64,000 nucleotides of DNA from Bacteroidota bacterium (GTDB lineage: Bacteria; Bacteroidota; Bacteroidia; B-17B0; Aurantibacillaceae): contig JAUXZS010000002.1 of the NCBI GenBank assembly GCA_030692515.1, positions 1 through 64,000 on the forward strand. The letters are read 5' to 3'. The notes under the pieces are model-generated. The model had not been told where the DNA came from. It made no database searches and was given only the letters and a program-made list of their open reading frames with translations. The position numbers were made by a program, and so were the translations under genes. Positions 1 through 9,756 of the stretch are shown piece after piece. Every line of letters begins with the position of its first letter. Position 1 is the first letter of the stretch.

Positions 1-1
1 C

Positions 2-424
2 GGTGGTAGTCAAATAACAAACTCTGTGAGTATTTCTCCTAGTACGACTTACACTAATCCTGGAACGTATACAGTAACTATGTACGCTATTAAAGGTTCT
101 TGTAAAGACACAACAGTGAAAATAATTACTGTAGAGATTCCTTCTAAATTAGAAGTACCTAATGTGTTTACACCAAATGGTGACGGAAGCAATGATGTGT
201 TTTTCTTAAAAGTGGCAAACATATCTGAGATTAACGCTGTTATCTTTGACCGTTGGGGTAATAAAGTTTATGAAAGTACAAGTACAACAGGAAACATTGC
301 TTGGGATGGTAAAAACATGTCGGGTAAAGAATTACCAGTTGGAACTTATTTCTACATCATTAAAGGAAAAGGAAAAGATGGTACAGAATACGATACAAAA
401 GGTAACGTAAGTTTATACCGATAA
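2..424 (+). CDS. T9SS type B sorting-domain surface protein, C-terminal end (cut by window start)
   Basis: Only the last 140 or so residues are in the window. The frame is open to base 2, so the GTG at 26 is an internal valine, not a start. The residues match the end of the two complete paralogues downstream: a PKD-like tail, then a roughly 90-residue gliding-motility C-terminal domain beginning near VPNVFTPNGDGSNDVF and ending in NVSLYR. That domain is the type B signal for export by the type IX secretion system, so the protein is expected at the cell surface or released. Protein identity to the paralogues is very high, but the codons differ much more than between the other two copies. A strong terminator follows the stop. 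Confidence 0.9.
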   Translation, partial: GGSQITNSVSISPSTTYTNPGTYTVTMYAIKGSCKDTTVKIITVEIPSKLEVPNVFTPNGDGSNDVFFLKVANISEINAVIFDRWGNKVYESTSTTGNIAWDGKNMSGKELPVGTYFYIIKGKGKDGTEYDTKGNVSLYR

Positions 425-446
425 ATAAATTTAGTCTTTAAATAAA

Positions 447-479
447 AATCCCCCGTTTAATTTAAACGGGGGATTTTTT
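447..479 (+). terminator. Rho-independent terminator after first type B protein
   Basis: A stem with arms AATCCCCCGTTTA and its complement surrounds a very short loop and is followed by a T run. It starts about 23 bases after the stop codon and separates this gene from the next transcript. Confidence 0.9.
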
Positions 480-510
480 ATTTTATTAATTTTTTTCTTT
501 AAATTAGAGC

Positions 511-963
511 ATGAAAAAATTAAGCCTAATATTTTTGTTCAGCATTTTCGCGATGTTTTTAAATGCGCAGTCGGATGTTTATTTGAAAGTTAAAAAAGCT
601 ATTCAGGAAAACTATCCAGAAATTAGTTTAGAAAATAAATTGATTGCCATTAATAATTGGTCTTCGAATAATCAAGAGTCGAGAGAAGCTAATAAGGAGT
701 TTAATAGAATTTATAAAATTTATGAATTTGCAAAATTAAAAGGCGGCTTAAAAGGACTTGTTTGTGTATCCATCAATAACGAAGGAGATGCGGCTTCTAT
801 TATTTTGAATAAAGACGGCGCTTCAAAATTACTTCAATTAAATAAAATTGAAATTTCTACGCCAAACTCAAATGTTGTTTTTGATGATAAGGGCAATGAA
901 GTCTATAAAAATATATCTTCAGATAAAATATTTGAATCTATTAATAAATTAATAACCCGATAA
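511..963 (+). CDS. Exported protein of unknown function
   Basis: 150 residues. The N-terminus MKKLSLIFLFSIFAMFLNAQ is a typical signal peptide with cleavage likely after NAQ. I do not recognise the mature part, which is polar with predicted alternating helix and strand, no cysteine pair and no obvious catalytic motif. It lies just after a terminator, so a promoter must be in the 30 bases upstream; TAATTTTT there is one base off the Bacteroidota -7 motif. The next gene begins 10 bases after its stop, so it is probably co-transcribed with the large type B surface protein and may assist it, though that is only inferred from position. Confidence 0.75.
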   Translation: MKKLSLIFLFSIFAMFLNAQSDVYLKVKKAIQENYPEISLENKLIAINNWSSNNQESREANKEFNRIYKIYEFAKLKGGLKGLVCVSINNEGDAASIILNKDGASKLLQLNKIEISTPNSNVVFDDKGNEVYKNISSDKIFESINKLITR

Positions 964-973
964 TATTAAAAAC

Positions 974-3900
974 ATGAAAAAAATTATTTTAAGTATTTTT
1001 TTATTTATTGGTATTATCAAAGGATATTCCCAAGCAAATATTAATGCAGATTGTGCTCAGTCAATTCCGTTATGTACAACTCCTAACTTTACGTTTAATG
1101 CTACGTCTGGTGTTGGAGCAGTACAAGATATTCCTAATCCCAGTAATATTAGTAACCCTTCAACAAATCCAGCGTCAGCCAATGCAGGATGTTTATTATC
1201 AGGAGAGCTAAAACCTCAATGGTTATTAATTACTATTTCAAACCCAGGAAATTTAGAATTTGTTTTTGGTGCCGGAAATAGTGCGAATCCGCAGGCCGGG
1301 TTTTATGATTGGGCTATGTGGCCTTATTCTGGAAGTGCTTGTAATAATATTGCAAACAATACTCTGCCTCCGGTAAGGTGTAATTGGAATGCTACATCTT
1401 CAGGTGGGACAGGAATAGCGTCACCAGCAAATATTCCTCCAGGCGGTAACCCCGGAAACTATGAGCCACCATTAGCGGTTAATGCCTGTCAACAATTTAT
1501 CATCTGCATTTCAAATTATAGTGGAGTAAATACTTTAGTGAGTTTTCAGACGTTAGGAACTTCTAGCTTAACTTGTAATCCTAATTGTAATCCTAATTAT
1601 ACTATTTGTGCAACTTCAAGCGCAACAATAGTGCCAGTAAATTTTTCTAATTTAACCAATCCAACTTATTCTTTAAATCCGGGGGCTTTATCAAACACTA
1701 CGGGTAGTTTTGTGGTTTCTCCTTTGGTTACTACAACTTACACAACTTATATTACAGGTTTAAATGGCTTAAATGCTATGCAAACTATTACTGCTACATC
1801 AGTAGTTTATGTAAACCCTCAGCCTAATGCTATTCCAACTACTACACAATCAACTTGTACAAATTCGGTTAACGCATTTAATTTAGGTTTAACATTTTCA
1901 CCAGCCCTTCCTGTGCCTAATTATACGGTAACATGGGCACCAATTCCGTTTAGCGTTGTTAGCCCAACTCAAACTTCGGGAAGTGGAGGTATAGCTGCTG
2001 GTCAATATAACGCAACTATTACAGCTGCTGGCGGCTGTTCTACAACTGTTGGGTTTAATATTAATCCTCCTCCATCACCGATTTCTTTTAACATAATACC
2101 TGGCGGAAGTAGCTTTACGGTTACTTGCTCTCAGCCAACTCTTGTTTTAACTTTAAATCCATCAAGTAATAATTATACTTGGACAAATGGTGTATCTGCT
2201 CCACAAACAGGAACAGTTGCTTATTTCACAAATTTAAACATGGGCACTTGGTCTGTAACTGGCGTTAACGCAGGTGGTTGTACATCAACTCAAACTTTTG
2301 TGGTTTCGCAAAATATTAGCGTTCCATCATCAACCGTAACACCTATTTTTCAAAACATTACATGCCCTATTGGTGCACCGGCCACGTTTACAGGAATAAC
2401 AACTTCAACACTAACAAATGTTACACACTCTTGGTATTCTCCGTTTTCTCCTGGTGCTGCCACTAATGGAGGAACGGTGTCTATTTATAATTCGAGTGCG
2501 CCGGGAACTTACACCTATTGTGTTACTAATAATTTAAACGGATGTAGCGTCTGTAAAACTGTTACAATAACTTCTTCAAATGGATTTCCAACATATACAG
2601 TTACTAGTCCGCAACAATTTACTATTGGTTGTAGCACAACTAGTTTGGCAACTATAAATATTTCGAATGTTACAACTTTTCCTACCCCGGGTGGACCAGT
2701 ATCATATACGATATTACCACCAAGTTTTGTAGGACCAACATATACGGTTGGTGCGGTAAGTATTTACACGGCTAACGTACCTGGGCAATACACTGTAATT
2801 GTTCATGACAACACCAATAATTGCGAAACAAAAATTCCAATTTCTATAATACAAAATACGTTTCAGCCGCAACTAACTGCTTCCGCAATGAATCCAACTT
2901 TAACTTGCGATGTTCCTAAAACAAAATTACTGGGAACAAGTGGAACTCCAAATGTAAGTTTTAACTGGTCGTTTCCTGGAGCACCTGGGAATGTGCCAAG
3001 TGATACATTGACTGTGTTCACAACAACTAATACAACCAATACAGTTGTGGCAACTTATACATTAAGTGTTACGGATAATATTAATAAATGTATTAGTACA
3101 CAAACTTTAACCATTTATCAGAATACTGCTAGACCTACTGCTTTAATTACTGGTGGAAATGTTATAAGCTGTATAACAGAAACTCTTAATTTAACTAACA
3201 GCAGTACAAGTAATATTCCTGCAATATTTTTTCCAACATTGCCAGTAATAGGTTATATATGGAGTGGCCCTTCTCCTCAGCAAGTTCAGCAAGTATCATC
3301 TACATATTTGGCTTATACACCTGCTGGGCCAGGTAATACATATACCTTAGTAGCAAAAGATTTAAATAATGGTTGTACCGCTATTGCAACAAAAACTATT
3401 GCTGATAATAGAATTTATCCGATAGTAAATACGCCAACTGGCCCCGGTTCATTTATTTTAGATTGCGCTGCGCCAGGTGCAACCATTTATCCAATATTAA
3501 GTGGTACAACTACTGGTTATACTTATTCTTGGTTAGCTGTTCCAACAACATCGTTTAGTAGTTATACATCATCTATAACAATTGTAAATAAACCTGGTAT
3601 TTACAGAATTTTTGTTACAAATCCTTCAAATGGCTGTGTTTCGAGCGGAAATGTGGACGTTATTAACGGAGGAATTAATGGAGATTTTTTACCAAGTACA
3701 GTTACAGGATTTGCTCCGTTAACAGTAAATTTCACTAACTTATCTACATCAAGTTCAACAACAACTGGTACATCAAGTATAACATCAGTTTGGAGTTTTG
3801 GAAACGGATCGAGTCAGATTACAACTTCTGCCAGCATTTCTCCAACTACAATTTATACCCAGCCAGGAACGTATTCGGTAACGTTATATGTTAGCAAAGG

Positions 3901-4228
3901 AAGTTGCTTAGATACTGTTGTAAAGGTTATTAAAGTAGAACTGCCATCAAAACTAGAAGTGCCAAATGTATTTACGCCAAATGGTGATGGAAGTAATGAT
4001 GTGTTTTTCTTAAAAGTGGCCAACTTATCAGAAATTAATGCTTTAATTTTTGACAGATGGGGAAATAAAATATTTGAAAGTACTAGTTCAACCGGCAACA
4101 TTCAATGGGATGGTAAAAACCAAGCAGGTAAAGAGTTACCAACAGGAACTTATTTTTACATAATCAAAGCCACCGGAAAAGATGGTGCAGGATATGAGCA
4201 AAAAGGTAATGTAAGTCTCTTTAGATAA
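974..4228 (+). CDS. Large T9SS type B sorting-domain protein with PKD domain
   Basis: 1084 residues. Signal peptide at 1-20 (MKKIILSIFLFIGIIKGYSQ). Residues about 20-200 form a cysteine-containing N-terminal domain with SIPLC and PNPAWYYL-like features shared with the next gene. The middle, about 200-900, is very rich in Thr, Ser, Asn and Pro with repeated Ig/PKD-like units (TYTVTG..GC). A PKD domain lies near 905-990 (SVWSFGNGSS, YTQPGTYSVTLYVSKGSC). The C-terminal type B sorting domain is at about 993-1084. Such proteins cross the outer membrane through the T9SS and work as adhesins or matrix components. No enzyme domain is visible. The gene is probably co-transcribed with the small exported protein upstream. 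Its 3' two-fifths is almost identical in DNA to the next gene. Confidence 0.92.
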   Translation: MKKIILSIFLFIGIIKGYSQANINADCAQSIPLCTTPNFTFNATSGVGAVQDIPNPSNISNPSTNPASANAGCLLSGELKPQWLLITISNPGNLEFVFGAGNSANPQAGFYDWAMWPYSGSACNNIANNTLPPVRCNWNATSSGGTGIASPANIPPGGNPGNYEPPLAVNACQQFIICISNYSGVNTLVSFQTLGTSSLTCNPNCNPNYTICATSSATIVPVNFSNLTNPTYSLNPGALSNTTGSFVVSPLVTTTYTTYITGLNGLNAMQTITATSVVYVNPQPNAIPTTTQSTCTNSVNAFNLGLTFSPALPVPNYTVTWAPIPFSVVSPTQTSGSGGIAAGQYNATITAAGGCSTTVGFNINPPPSPISFNIIPGGSSFTVTCSQPTLVLTLNPSSNNYTWTNGVSAPQTGTVAYFTNLNMGTWSVTGVNAGGCTSTQTFVVSQNISVPSSTVTPIFQNITCPIGAPATFTGITTSTLTNVTHSWYSPFSPGAATNGGTVSIYNSSAPGTYTYCVTNNLNGCSVCKTVTITSSNGFPTYTVTSPQQFTIGCSTTSLATINISNVTTFPTPGGPVSYTILPPSFVGPTYTVGAVSIYTANVPGQYTVIVHDNTNNCETKIPISIIQNTFQPQLTASAMNPTLTCDVPKTKLLGTSGTPNVSFNWSFPGAPGNVPSDTLTVFTTTNTTNTVVATYTLSVTDNINKCISTQTLTIYQNTARPTALITGGNVISCITETLNLTNSSTSNIPAIFFPTLPVIGYIWSGPSPQQVQQVSSTYLAYTPAGPGNTYTLVAKDLNNGCTAIATKTIADNRIYPIVNTPTGPGSFILDCAAPGATIYPILSGTTTGYTYSWLAVPTTSFSSYTSSITIVNKPGIYRIFVTNPSNGCVSSGNVDVINGGINGDFLPSTVTGFAPLTVNFTNLSTSSSTTTGTSSITSVWSFGNGSSQITTSASISPTTIYTQPGTYSVTLYVSKGSCLDTVVKVIKVELPSKLEVPNVFTPNGDGSNDVFFLKVANLSEINALIFDRWGNKIFESTSSTGNIQWDGKNQAGKELPTGTYFYIIKATGKDGAGYEQKGNVSLFR

Positions 4229-4245
4229 CATTCTAAATTCATAAA

Positions 4246-4279
4246 AATTCCGATTAATTTAATTTAATCGGGATTTTTT
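4246..4279 (+). terminator. Rho-independent terminator
   Basis: Arms AATTCCGATTAA and TTAATCGGGATT pair with one G-T wobble and lead into a T run. It ends the transcript of the 1084-residue surface protein. Confidence 0.85.
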
Positions 4280-4308
4280 ATTTTTAACACAATTTGGTAA
4301 GGTATTTG

Positions 4309-4316
4309 TACATTTG
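4309..4316 (+). promoter_or_regulatory. Bacteroidota -7 promoter element TACATTTG
   Basis: An exact match to TAnnTTTG lies 19 bases before the ATG of the next surface protein and after the preceding terminator. No well-placed -33 TTTG is obvious; the nearest, at 4293-4296, is too close. Confidence 0.55.
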
Positions 4317-4335
4317 TAATTAGAAACAGATTGCT

Positions 4336-7300
4336 ATGAAAAAAATTATTATACTTCTATTTATGTTTGTTGGTTTGTATTCAAACTCACAAACTAATTG
4401 TTCTAACGCCCAACCATTTTGCGCTGGTGGCAATTCTGGTGTTACTTTTCCTGCAACTGTAAATGGGCCTCCTGCACAAGCAGGACCTAATTATGGATGT
4501 TTAGGCTCTCAACCAAATCCAGCCTGGTATTATTTACAGGTTTCAAATAGTGGAAACATCAATTTATATATTGCAGGATCAGCTAATCAAGATGTTGATT
4601 TTATTTGTTGGGGGCCATTTACTAATTTATCTACGGCCTGCAATAGTTTAACGGCGGGCAACACAGTTGATTGTAGTTATTCTTCAAGTCCAACTGAAAC
4701 TTGTGTTATTCCCACAGCCATTGCAGGACAATATTACATGGTATTAATTACAAATTTTTCCAATGTTTCCCAGAACATAATATTCAATCAGCTTAGTGGA
4801 ACTGGAAGCACAAACTGTGGTTTATTAGCTAGTAATTCATCAATTTGTGCGGGAAACTCCGCAACTATTACAGCGAATAATAATTCCAATCTTTCAAACC
4901 CAAGTTACTCTCTTAATCCTGGCGCTTTAACATCGCCAACCCCAACATTTATTGTAAGTCCAACCACCACCACAAATTATACTATTTATGTTACTGGTTT
5001 AAATACTTTGAGTGTATCTGTTACACAAACTGCTGTATCAACTGTAACCGTAAAGCCGCAGCCAAGTGTTGTACCAACTACAACTCAGGCAAGTTGCACA
5101 AGCAGCGTTAACGCATTTAATTTGGGTCTTACCTTTCTTCCCAGTCTTCCAGTACCAAGTTATACCATCAATTGGTCGCCTATACCGTTTAGTGTAGTAA
5201 GTCCTACTCAAACTTCTGGTACCGGTGGCATTGCTGCTGGGCAATATAATGCAACAGTTACTGCTGCAGGTGGATGTTCTACAACAGTGGGTTTCAACAT
5301 AAGTCCAACCCCAGCACCATCAGTATTTAATTTAGTTCCTGGTGGTACAAATTTCACAGTAACCTGTGCGCAGCCAACAATTACTATAAATTTAAATCCA
5401 GCAACCTATAATTACACATGGACAAATGGTTTTTCAACTCCACAAACAGGTCCAGTAGGTAATTTTAGTTCTTCTAATTTAGGTACATGGTCTGTAACAG
5501 GTGTTAACCCGGCATCAGGCTGTGTTAGTACACAAGTATTTACTGTAACACAAAATGTTACTGTTCCAACATCAACAGTTAATCCAGTTTCTCAATTAAT
5601 TACGTGTAATGTTGCATCAATTATTACCGTTACCGGCACTGGAACGCCAACAACTAATGTAACTCATTTATGGATTTCTCCATCTGGAGGTACGCTCACA
5701 GTGCCATCTCCTACAGCTATATTTTTACCCGGAGGCCCAGGAACATATACCCATTGTATTGTAAATAATATAAATGGATGTTCTAGTTGTTCAAATTTTT
5801 CGGTAACCTCAAATGCAGGCTTTCCAACTTTTGATATTGTTAGTCCGCAGCAGTTCACCCTTGGTTGTGGTACTACAAGTATAGCCAGTATTAATATAGT
5901 TAATGGTCAAACCCAGCCAGTAGCCGGAGGACCACTTTCATACACTATATTAGGCCCACCAACAAGTACAAACTACACACCTGGAAGTTCGGCTAGTTAT
6001 ACTGTAAATGTACCAGGTACGTGGACGGTTATTACAAAAGACAATACTAATTTTTGCGAAACTAAAGTTCAAGTTTCAGTTATTTTAAATACTGCGGCAC
6101 CAAATCTTACTGCTACAACAATCAATCCTACATTATCGTGTTATGTACCAAGTACTGTTTTACATGGCTTAAGTGGAACGCCAAATGTAAGCTTTAACTG
6201 GGCTTTCCCTGGTCTTCCTGGAAATGTGCCAAGCGATACTTTAACAGTGTATACAACAACTAATACAACCAATACAGTTGTAGCAACTTATACATTAAGT
6301 GTTACAGATAATATTAATAAATGTAAGAGTACACAAACTTTAACAATTTATCAGAATACCGCAAAACCAACAGCCTTAATCACTGGTGGAAATTCAATAA
6401 CATGTACTACACCAACGATAAATTTAACCAACAGTAGTACAAGTAATATTCCAGCAATATTTTTCCCAACATTACCCGTAATAGGTTTTATATGGAGTGG
6501 GCCTTCTCCTCAACAAGAACAACAAGTAACATCAACTTATATAGCCTATACACCCGCTGGACCAGGTAACACTTATACTTTAGTAGCAAAAGATTTAAAT
6601 AATGGTTGCACTGCTATTGCAACAAAAACTATTGCTGACAATAGAATTTATCCAATTGTAAATACACCAAACGGGCCAGCACCATTTATTTTAGATTGCG
6701 CTGCACCTGGAGCAACTATTTCGCCTATTTTAAGTGGGACTACAACTGGTTTTACCTATTCTTGGGTTGCTGTTCCTACAACTTCTTTTAGCAGTTATAC
6801 ATCTTCGGTTACAATTGTAAATCAAGTTGGTTTTTATAAAATAATAGTTACAAACCCCGCAAACGGTTGTGTATCCTATGGTGTTGTAGACGTAATCAAT
6901 GGTTCAATTAATGGAGATTTTTTACCAAGTACTTACACTGGATTCTCTCCTTTAACTGTCAACTTTACTAATTTATCCTCTTCAAGTTCACCTGTCTCCG
7001 GTACATCAAGTATAACATCAGTTTGGAGTTTTGGAAACGGATCGAGTCAGATTGCTACTTCTGCAAGCATTTCACCAACTACAATTTATACACAGCCAGG
7101 AACTTATTCGGTAACGTTATATGTTAGCAAAGGAAGCTGTTTAGATACCGTTGTAAAAGTTATTAAAGTAGAACTGCCATCAAAACTAGAAGTACCAAAT
7201 GTATTTACGCCAAATGGTGATGGAAGTAATGATGTGTTTTTCTTAAAAGTGGCCAACTTATCAGAAATCAACGCTTTAATTTTTGACAGATGGGGAAATA

Positions 7301-7461
7301 AAATATTTGAAAGCACAAGTTCAACAGGTAATATTGAATGGGATGGTAAAAATCAAGCAGGTAAAGAGTTACCATCTGGCACCTATTTCTATATTATAAA
7401 AGCCACCGGAAAAGATGGGTCAGGGTATGAGCAAAAAGGCAATGTAAGTCTATTTAGATAA
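4336..7461 (+). CDS. Large T9SS type B sorting-domain protein with PKD domain
   Basis: 1041 residues, a paralogue of the preceding gene. Signal peptide at 1-18 (ends YSNSQ). The N-terminal 165 residues include NPAWYYLQVSNSGNINLYI and several cysteines, and differ strongly from the neighbour. Thr/Ser/Asn-rich Ig-like units fill the middle. The PKD domain is near 865-945 and the type B sorting domain at about 950-1041, ending NVSLFR. It is expected to be exported by the T9SS and shown on the surface. It has its own -7 promoter element and its own terminator, so it is probably a single-gene transcript. From about base 6230 on, the DNA is nearly identical to the corresponding part of the upstream copy, which suggests recent gene conversion. 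Confidence 0.92.
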   Translation: MKKIIILLFMFVGLYSNSQTNCSNAQPFCAGGNSGVTFPATVNGPPAQAGPNYGCLGSQPNPAWYYLQVSNSGNINLYIAGSANQDVDFICWGPFTNLSTACNSLTAGNTVDCSYSSSPTETCVIPTAIAGQYYMVLITNFSNVSQNIIFNQLSGTGSTNCGLLASNSSICAGNSATITANNNSNLSNPSYSLNPGALTSPTPTFIVSPTTTTNYTIYVTGLNTLSVSVTQTAVSTVTVKPQPSVVPTTTQASCTSSVNAFNLGLTFLPSLPVPSYTINWSPIPFSVVSPTQTSGTGGIAAGQYNATVTAAGGCSTTVGFNISPTPAPSVFNLVPGGTNFTVTCAQPTITINLNPATYNYTWTNGFSTPQTGPVGNFSSSNLGTWSVTGVNPASGCVSTQVFTVTQNVTVPTSTVNPVSQLITCNVASIITVTGTGTPTTNVTHLWISPSGGTLTVPSPTAIFLPGGPGTYTHCIVNNINGCSSCSNFSVTSNAGFPTFDIVSPQQFTLGCGTTSIASINIVNGQTQPVAGGPLSYTILGPPTSTNYTPGSSASYTVNVPGTWTVITKDNTNFCETKVQVSVILNTAAPNLTATTINPTLSCYVPSTVLHGLSGTPNVSFNWAFPGLPGNVPSDTLTVYTTTNTTNTVVATYTLSVTDNINKCKSTQTLTIYQNTAKPTALITGGNSITCTTPTINLTNSSTSNIPAIFFPTLPVIGFIWSGPSPQQEQQVTSTYIAYTPAGPGNTYTLVAKDLNNGCTAIATKTIADNRIYPIVNTPNGPAPFILDCAAPGATISPILSGTTTGFTYSWVAVPTTSFSSYTSSVTIVNQVGFYKIIVTNPANGCVSYGVVDVINGSINGDFLPSTYTGFSPLTVNFTNLSSSSSPVSGTSSITSVWSFGNGSSQIATSASISPTTIYTQPGTYSVTLYVSKGSCLDTVVKVIKVELPSKLEVPNVFTPNGDGSNDVFFLKVANLSEINALIFDRWGNKIFESTSSTGNIEWDGKNQAGKELPSGTYFYIIKATGKDGSGYEQKGNVSLFR

Positions 7462-7478
7462 TATTCTAAATTCAAAAA

Positions 7479-7512
7479 AATCCCGGTAAATTAATTTATC
7501 GGGATTTTTTTA
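7479..7512 (+). terminator. Rho-independent terminator
   Basis: Arms AATCCCGGTAAA and TTTATCGGGATT, with one wobble and a 4-base loop, are followed by a run of T. It closes the type B gene cluster. Confidence 0.88.
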
Positions 7513-7542
7513 TTTCAAACTTTTCTATTTCAAATAAAACCT

Positions 7543-7550
7543 TAAATTTG
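7543..7550 (+). promoter_or_regulatory. Bacteroidota -7 promoter element TAAATTTG before sucC
   Basis: An exact TAnnTTTG match just after the terminator, 72 bases before the sucC ATG. It would give an untranslated leader of about 65 bases. Confidence 0.55.
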
Positions 7551-7622
7551 AAGCACATTAACTAAGTGAAAGAATCTGTTTATTAAGCAATTCAGAATCA
7601 AAAAAATAAAAATAAATCTAAT

Positions 7623-8816
7623 ATGAACATTCACGAATATCAAGGTAAAAGTATTTTAAAAAGTTTTGGAGTTGCAATTCAAGAAGGAATAGTAGCTGAA
7701 ACTGCAGAGCAAGCTGTAGAAGCTGCAAAGGAACTAAAAGCAAAATACAATAGCGATTGGGTTGTTGTAAAAGCTCAAATTCATGCTGGTGGTCGTGGCA
7801 AAGGTGGTGGAGTTAAATTAGCGAAAAGTTTAGATGAGGTAAAAGAAAAAGCTTCTGCAATACTTGGCATGCATTTAATTACTCCTCAAACTAGCGCTAC
7901 AGGTAAATTAGTAAGCAAAGTTTTAATTACCCAAGATGTTTATTATCCGGGTGCATCCGAAACCAAAGAGTTTTACATGAGTGTTTTATTAGACCGTGCT
8001 AAGAGCAGAAACACAATTATTTATAGTACTGAAGGAGGAATGGATATAGAGCACGTTGCCGAACATACTCCAGAAAAAATATGGAAAGAAGAAATCGATC
8101 CACGTGTTGGTATACAAGCTTTTCAAGCACGTAAAATTGCTTTTAATTTAGGGCTTAGTGGTAATGCATTTAAGGAAATGGTGAAATTTGTTTTATCATT
8201 ATATAAGGCTTACGAAAGTATTGACGCTTCTTTATTTGAAATTAATCCTGTTTTAAAAACTAGCGATGATAAAATAATTGCAGTAGATAGTAAAGTTTCT
8301 TTTGATGATAACGCATTATACCGTCACCCTTCTTATGAAGCAATGCGTGATATTACCGAAGAGGATCCAACAGATGTTGAAGCTAGAATTGCGGAATTAA
8401 ATTATGTGAAGTTGGAAGGGAATGTTGGTTGTATGGTTAACGGTGCAGGTTTGGCAATGGCCACAATGGATATTATTAAATTAAGTGGTGGAGAGCCTGC
8501 AAACTTTTTAGATGTTGGTGGAACTGCAAATGCTGAACGTGTTGAAAAGGCTTTTAGAATAATATTAAAAGACCCTAATGTTAAAGCAATTTTAGTTAAT
8601 ATTTTTGGCGGAATTGTTCGTTGTGACCGTGTTGCGCAAGGAATTGTTGACGCTTACAAAAACATGGGTACTATTAATGTGCCAATAATTGTTCGTTTAC
8701 AAGGTACAAATGCCGAAGCTGCTAAGAAAATCATTGATGAATCCGGATTAAAAGTTTATTCAGCAATTGAATTTCATGAAGCGGCTACATTAGTAAATAA
8801 ATTATTAAAAAACTAA
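7623..8816 (+). CDS. sucC: Succinate--CoA ligase (ADP-forming) subunit beta
   Basis: 397 residues, the usual length of SucC. The enzyme converts succinyl-CoA and ADP (or GDP) to succinate, CoA and ATP (or GTP) in the TCA cycle. The start MNIHEYQGKSILKSFGV is typical. An ATP-grasp domain spans about 1-240, with the glycine-rich HAGGRGKGGGVKLA segment near 54-67. The CoA-ligase domain at 260-390 has GCMVNGAGLAMATMD and the NIFGGIVRCD motif. The partner subunit gene sucD is not next to it, as is common in Bacteroidota, where the two are often unlinked. It has its own promoter element upstream; the next gene follows after 36 bases. Confidence 0.97.
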   Translation: MNIHEYQGKSILKSFGVAIQEGIVAETAEQAVEAAKELKAKYNSDWVVVKAQIHAGGRGKGGGVKLAKSLDEVKEKASAILGMHLITPQTSATGKLVSKVLITQDVYYPGASETKEFYMSVLLDRAKSRNTIIYSTEGGMDIEHVAEHTPEKIWKEEIDPRVGIQAFQARKIAFNLGLSGNAFKEMVKFVLSLYKAYESIDASLFEINPVLKTSDDKIIAVDSKVSFDDNALYRHPSYEAMRDITEEDPTDVEARIAELNYVKLEGNVGCMVNGAGLAMATMDIIKLSGGEPANFLDVGGTANAERVEKAFRIILKDPNVKAILVNIFGGIVRCDRVAQGIVDAYKNMGTINVPIIVRLQGTNAEAAKKIIDESGLKVYSAIEFHEAATLVNKLLKN

Positions 8817-8852
8817 AAAAAATAATATCTTTAAAAAATATAAAAAGAACAG

Positions 8853-9746
8853 ATGAACAAATCAACTCTATTATTTTTTTCTGCAATTACGGCGTTTACG
8901 TTTAGCAATTGTGGAGGCGGAGAAAAGTCCGAAGAAATTGAAACAGGAGATTCTGTAAAAACAGAAGAACCAATAATTAACCCGGTATCTGAAACATTTT
9001 TTCAAGTGCCTTCTCCAGGAGAAATGCTAACTTTTATTAAAATGGTTGGCGGTAAGAATAATAAAAACACTTCGTTTTTAAATCCTCCTTCAAATGAAAA
9101 AAATTATACTGATAATAAATCCAAATCTTTAAATTTTGGTATTTATAGTTGCGATTTAAGTTATTGCAGTATTTTTGGGATTGGTTCGGAATCATTAAAA
9201 TATTTTAAAACAGTAAAAACAATGGGCGACCAAATTGGAGTTTCTACTGCAATTAAACCAGAAGTTTTAAAACGTTTAGAAAATAATATTGGAACTTCAG
9301 ATTCATTAGCTGTAATCACAGACGATGTTTATTTTTCTTCTTTTGAGGCTTTGGAAGATAGTAAACAGGGGCCGACTTTAGCACTTGTGGTTGCTGGTGG
9401 TTGGTTAGAAAGTATTTATATTGCAACTAACTTAGCAAAATTCGAAGAAAAAAGTCCTGTTATCGAACGTTTAGCTGATCAAAAATACACATTAGAAAAC
9501 TTAGTTGAGTTTTTGAAGAAACATGAATCAGATCCTAATGTGGCTTCCGTTAAAGTTGATTTTGAAGGTTTATTAGCGGAGTTTAATAAAATTAGCGAAA
9601 AAGATGTTGCTTCGACTGCAACAAAAGAAACAAGTAAAACAGCAATGTTAGGTGGTGGTAAACAATTATTCATTACTAAAGATGTTTACGATGTAATCGT
9701 TTCAAAAATTAAAACGCTTCGTAATTCTTATACATTAACTAAATAA
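8853..9746 (+). CDS. Lipoprotein of unknown function
   Basis: 297 residues. The N-terminus MNKSTLLFFSAITAFTFSNC ends in a lipobox (FSNC), followed by Gly-Gly-Gly and acidic residues, so it is a lipid-anchored envelope protein. The mature part has a conserved-looking region FGIYSCDLSYCSIFG near 100 and a mainly helical second half. I do not recognise a named domain. It sits 36 bases after sucC and 10 bases before a second exported protein, so the two unknowns probably form an operon and may work together in the periplasm. TATCTTTA, one base off the -7 motif, lies in the gap after sucC. Confidence 0.8.
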   Translation: MNKSTLLFFSAITAFTFSNCGGGEKSEEIETGDSVKTEEPIINPVSETFFQVPSPGEMLTFIKMVGGKNNKNTSFLNPPSNEKNYTDNKSKSLNFGIYSCDLSYCSIFGIGSESLKYFKTVKTMGDQIGVSTAIKPEVLKRLENNIGTSDSLAVITDDVYFSSFEALEDSKQGPTLALVVAGGWLESIYIATNLAKFEEKSPVIERLADQKYTLENLVEFLKKHESDPNVASVKVDFEGLLAEFNKISEKDVASTATKETSKTAMLGGGKQLFITKDVYDVIVSKIKTLRNSYTLTK

Positions 9747-9756
9747 TATTTTTATC

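Noticed and set aside
3853-4101. Minus-strand frames opposite the type B sorting domains (also at 7104-7316)
   Set aside because: The same shadow appears opposite both paralogues because their DNA is alike; it lacks independent coding signs.
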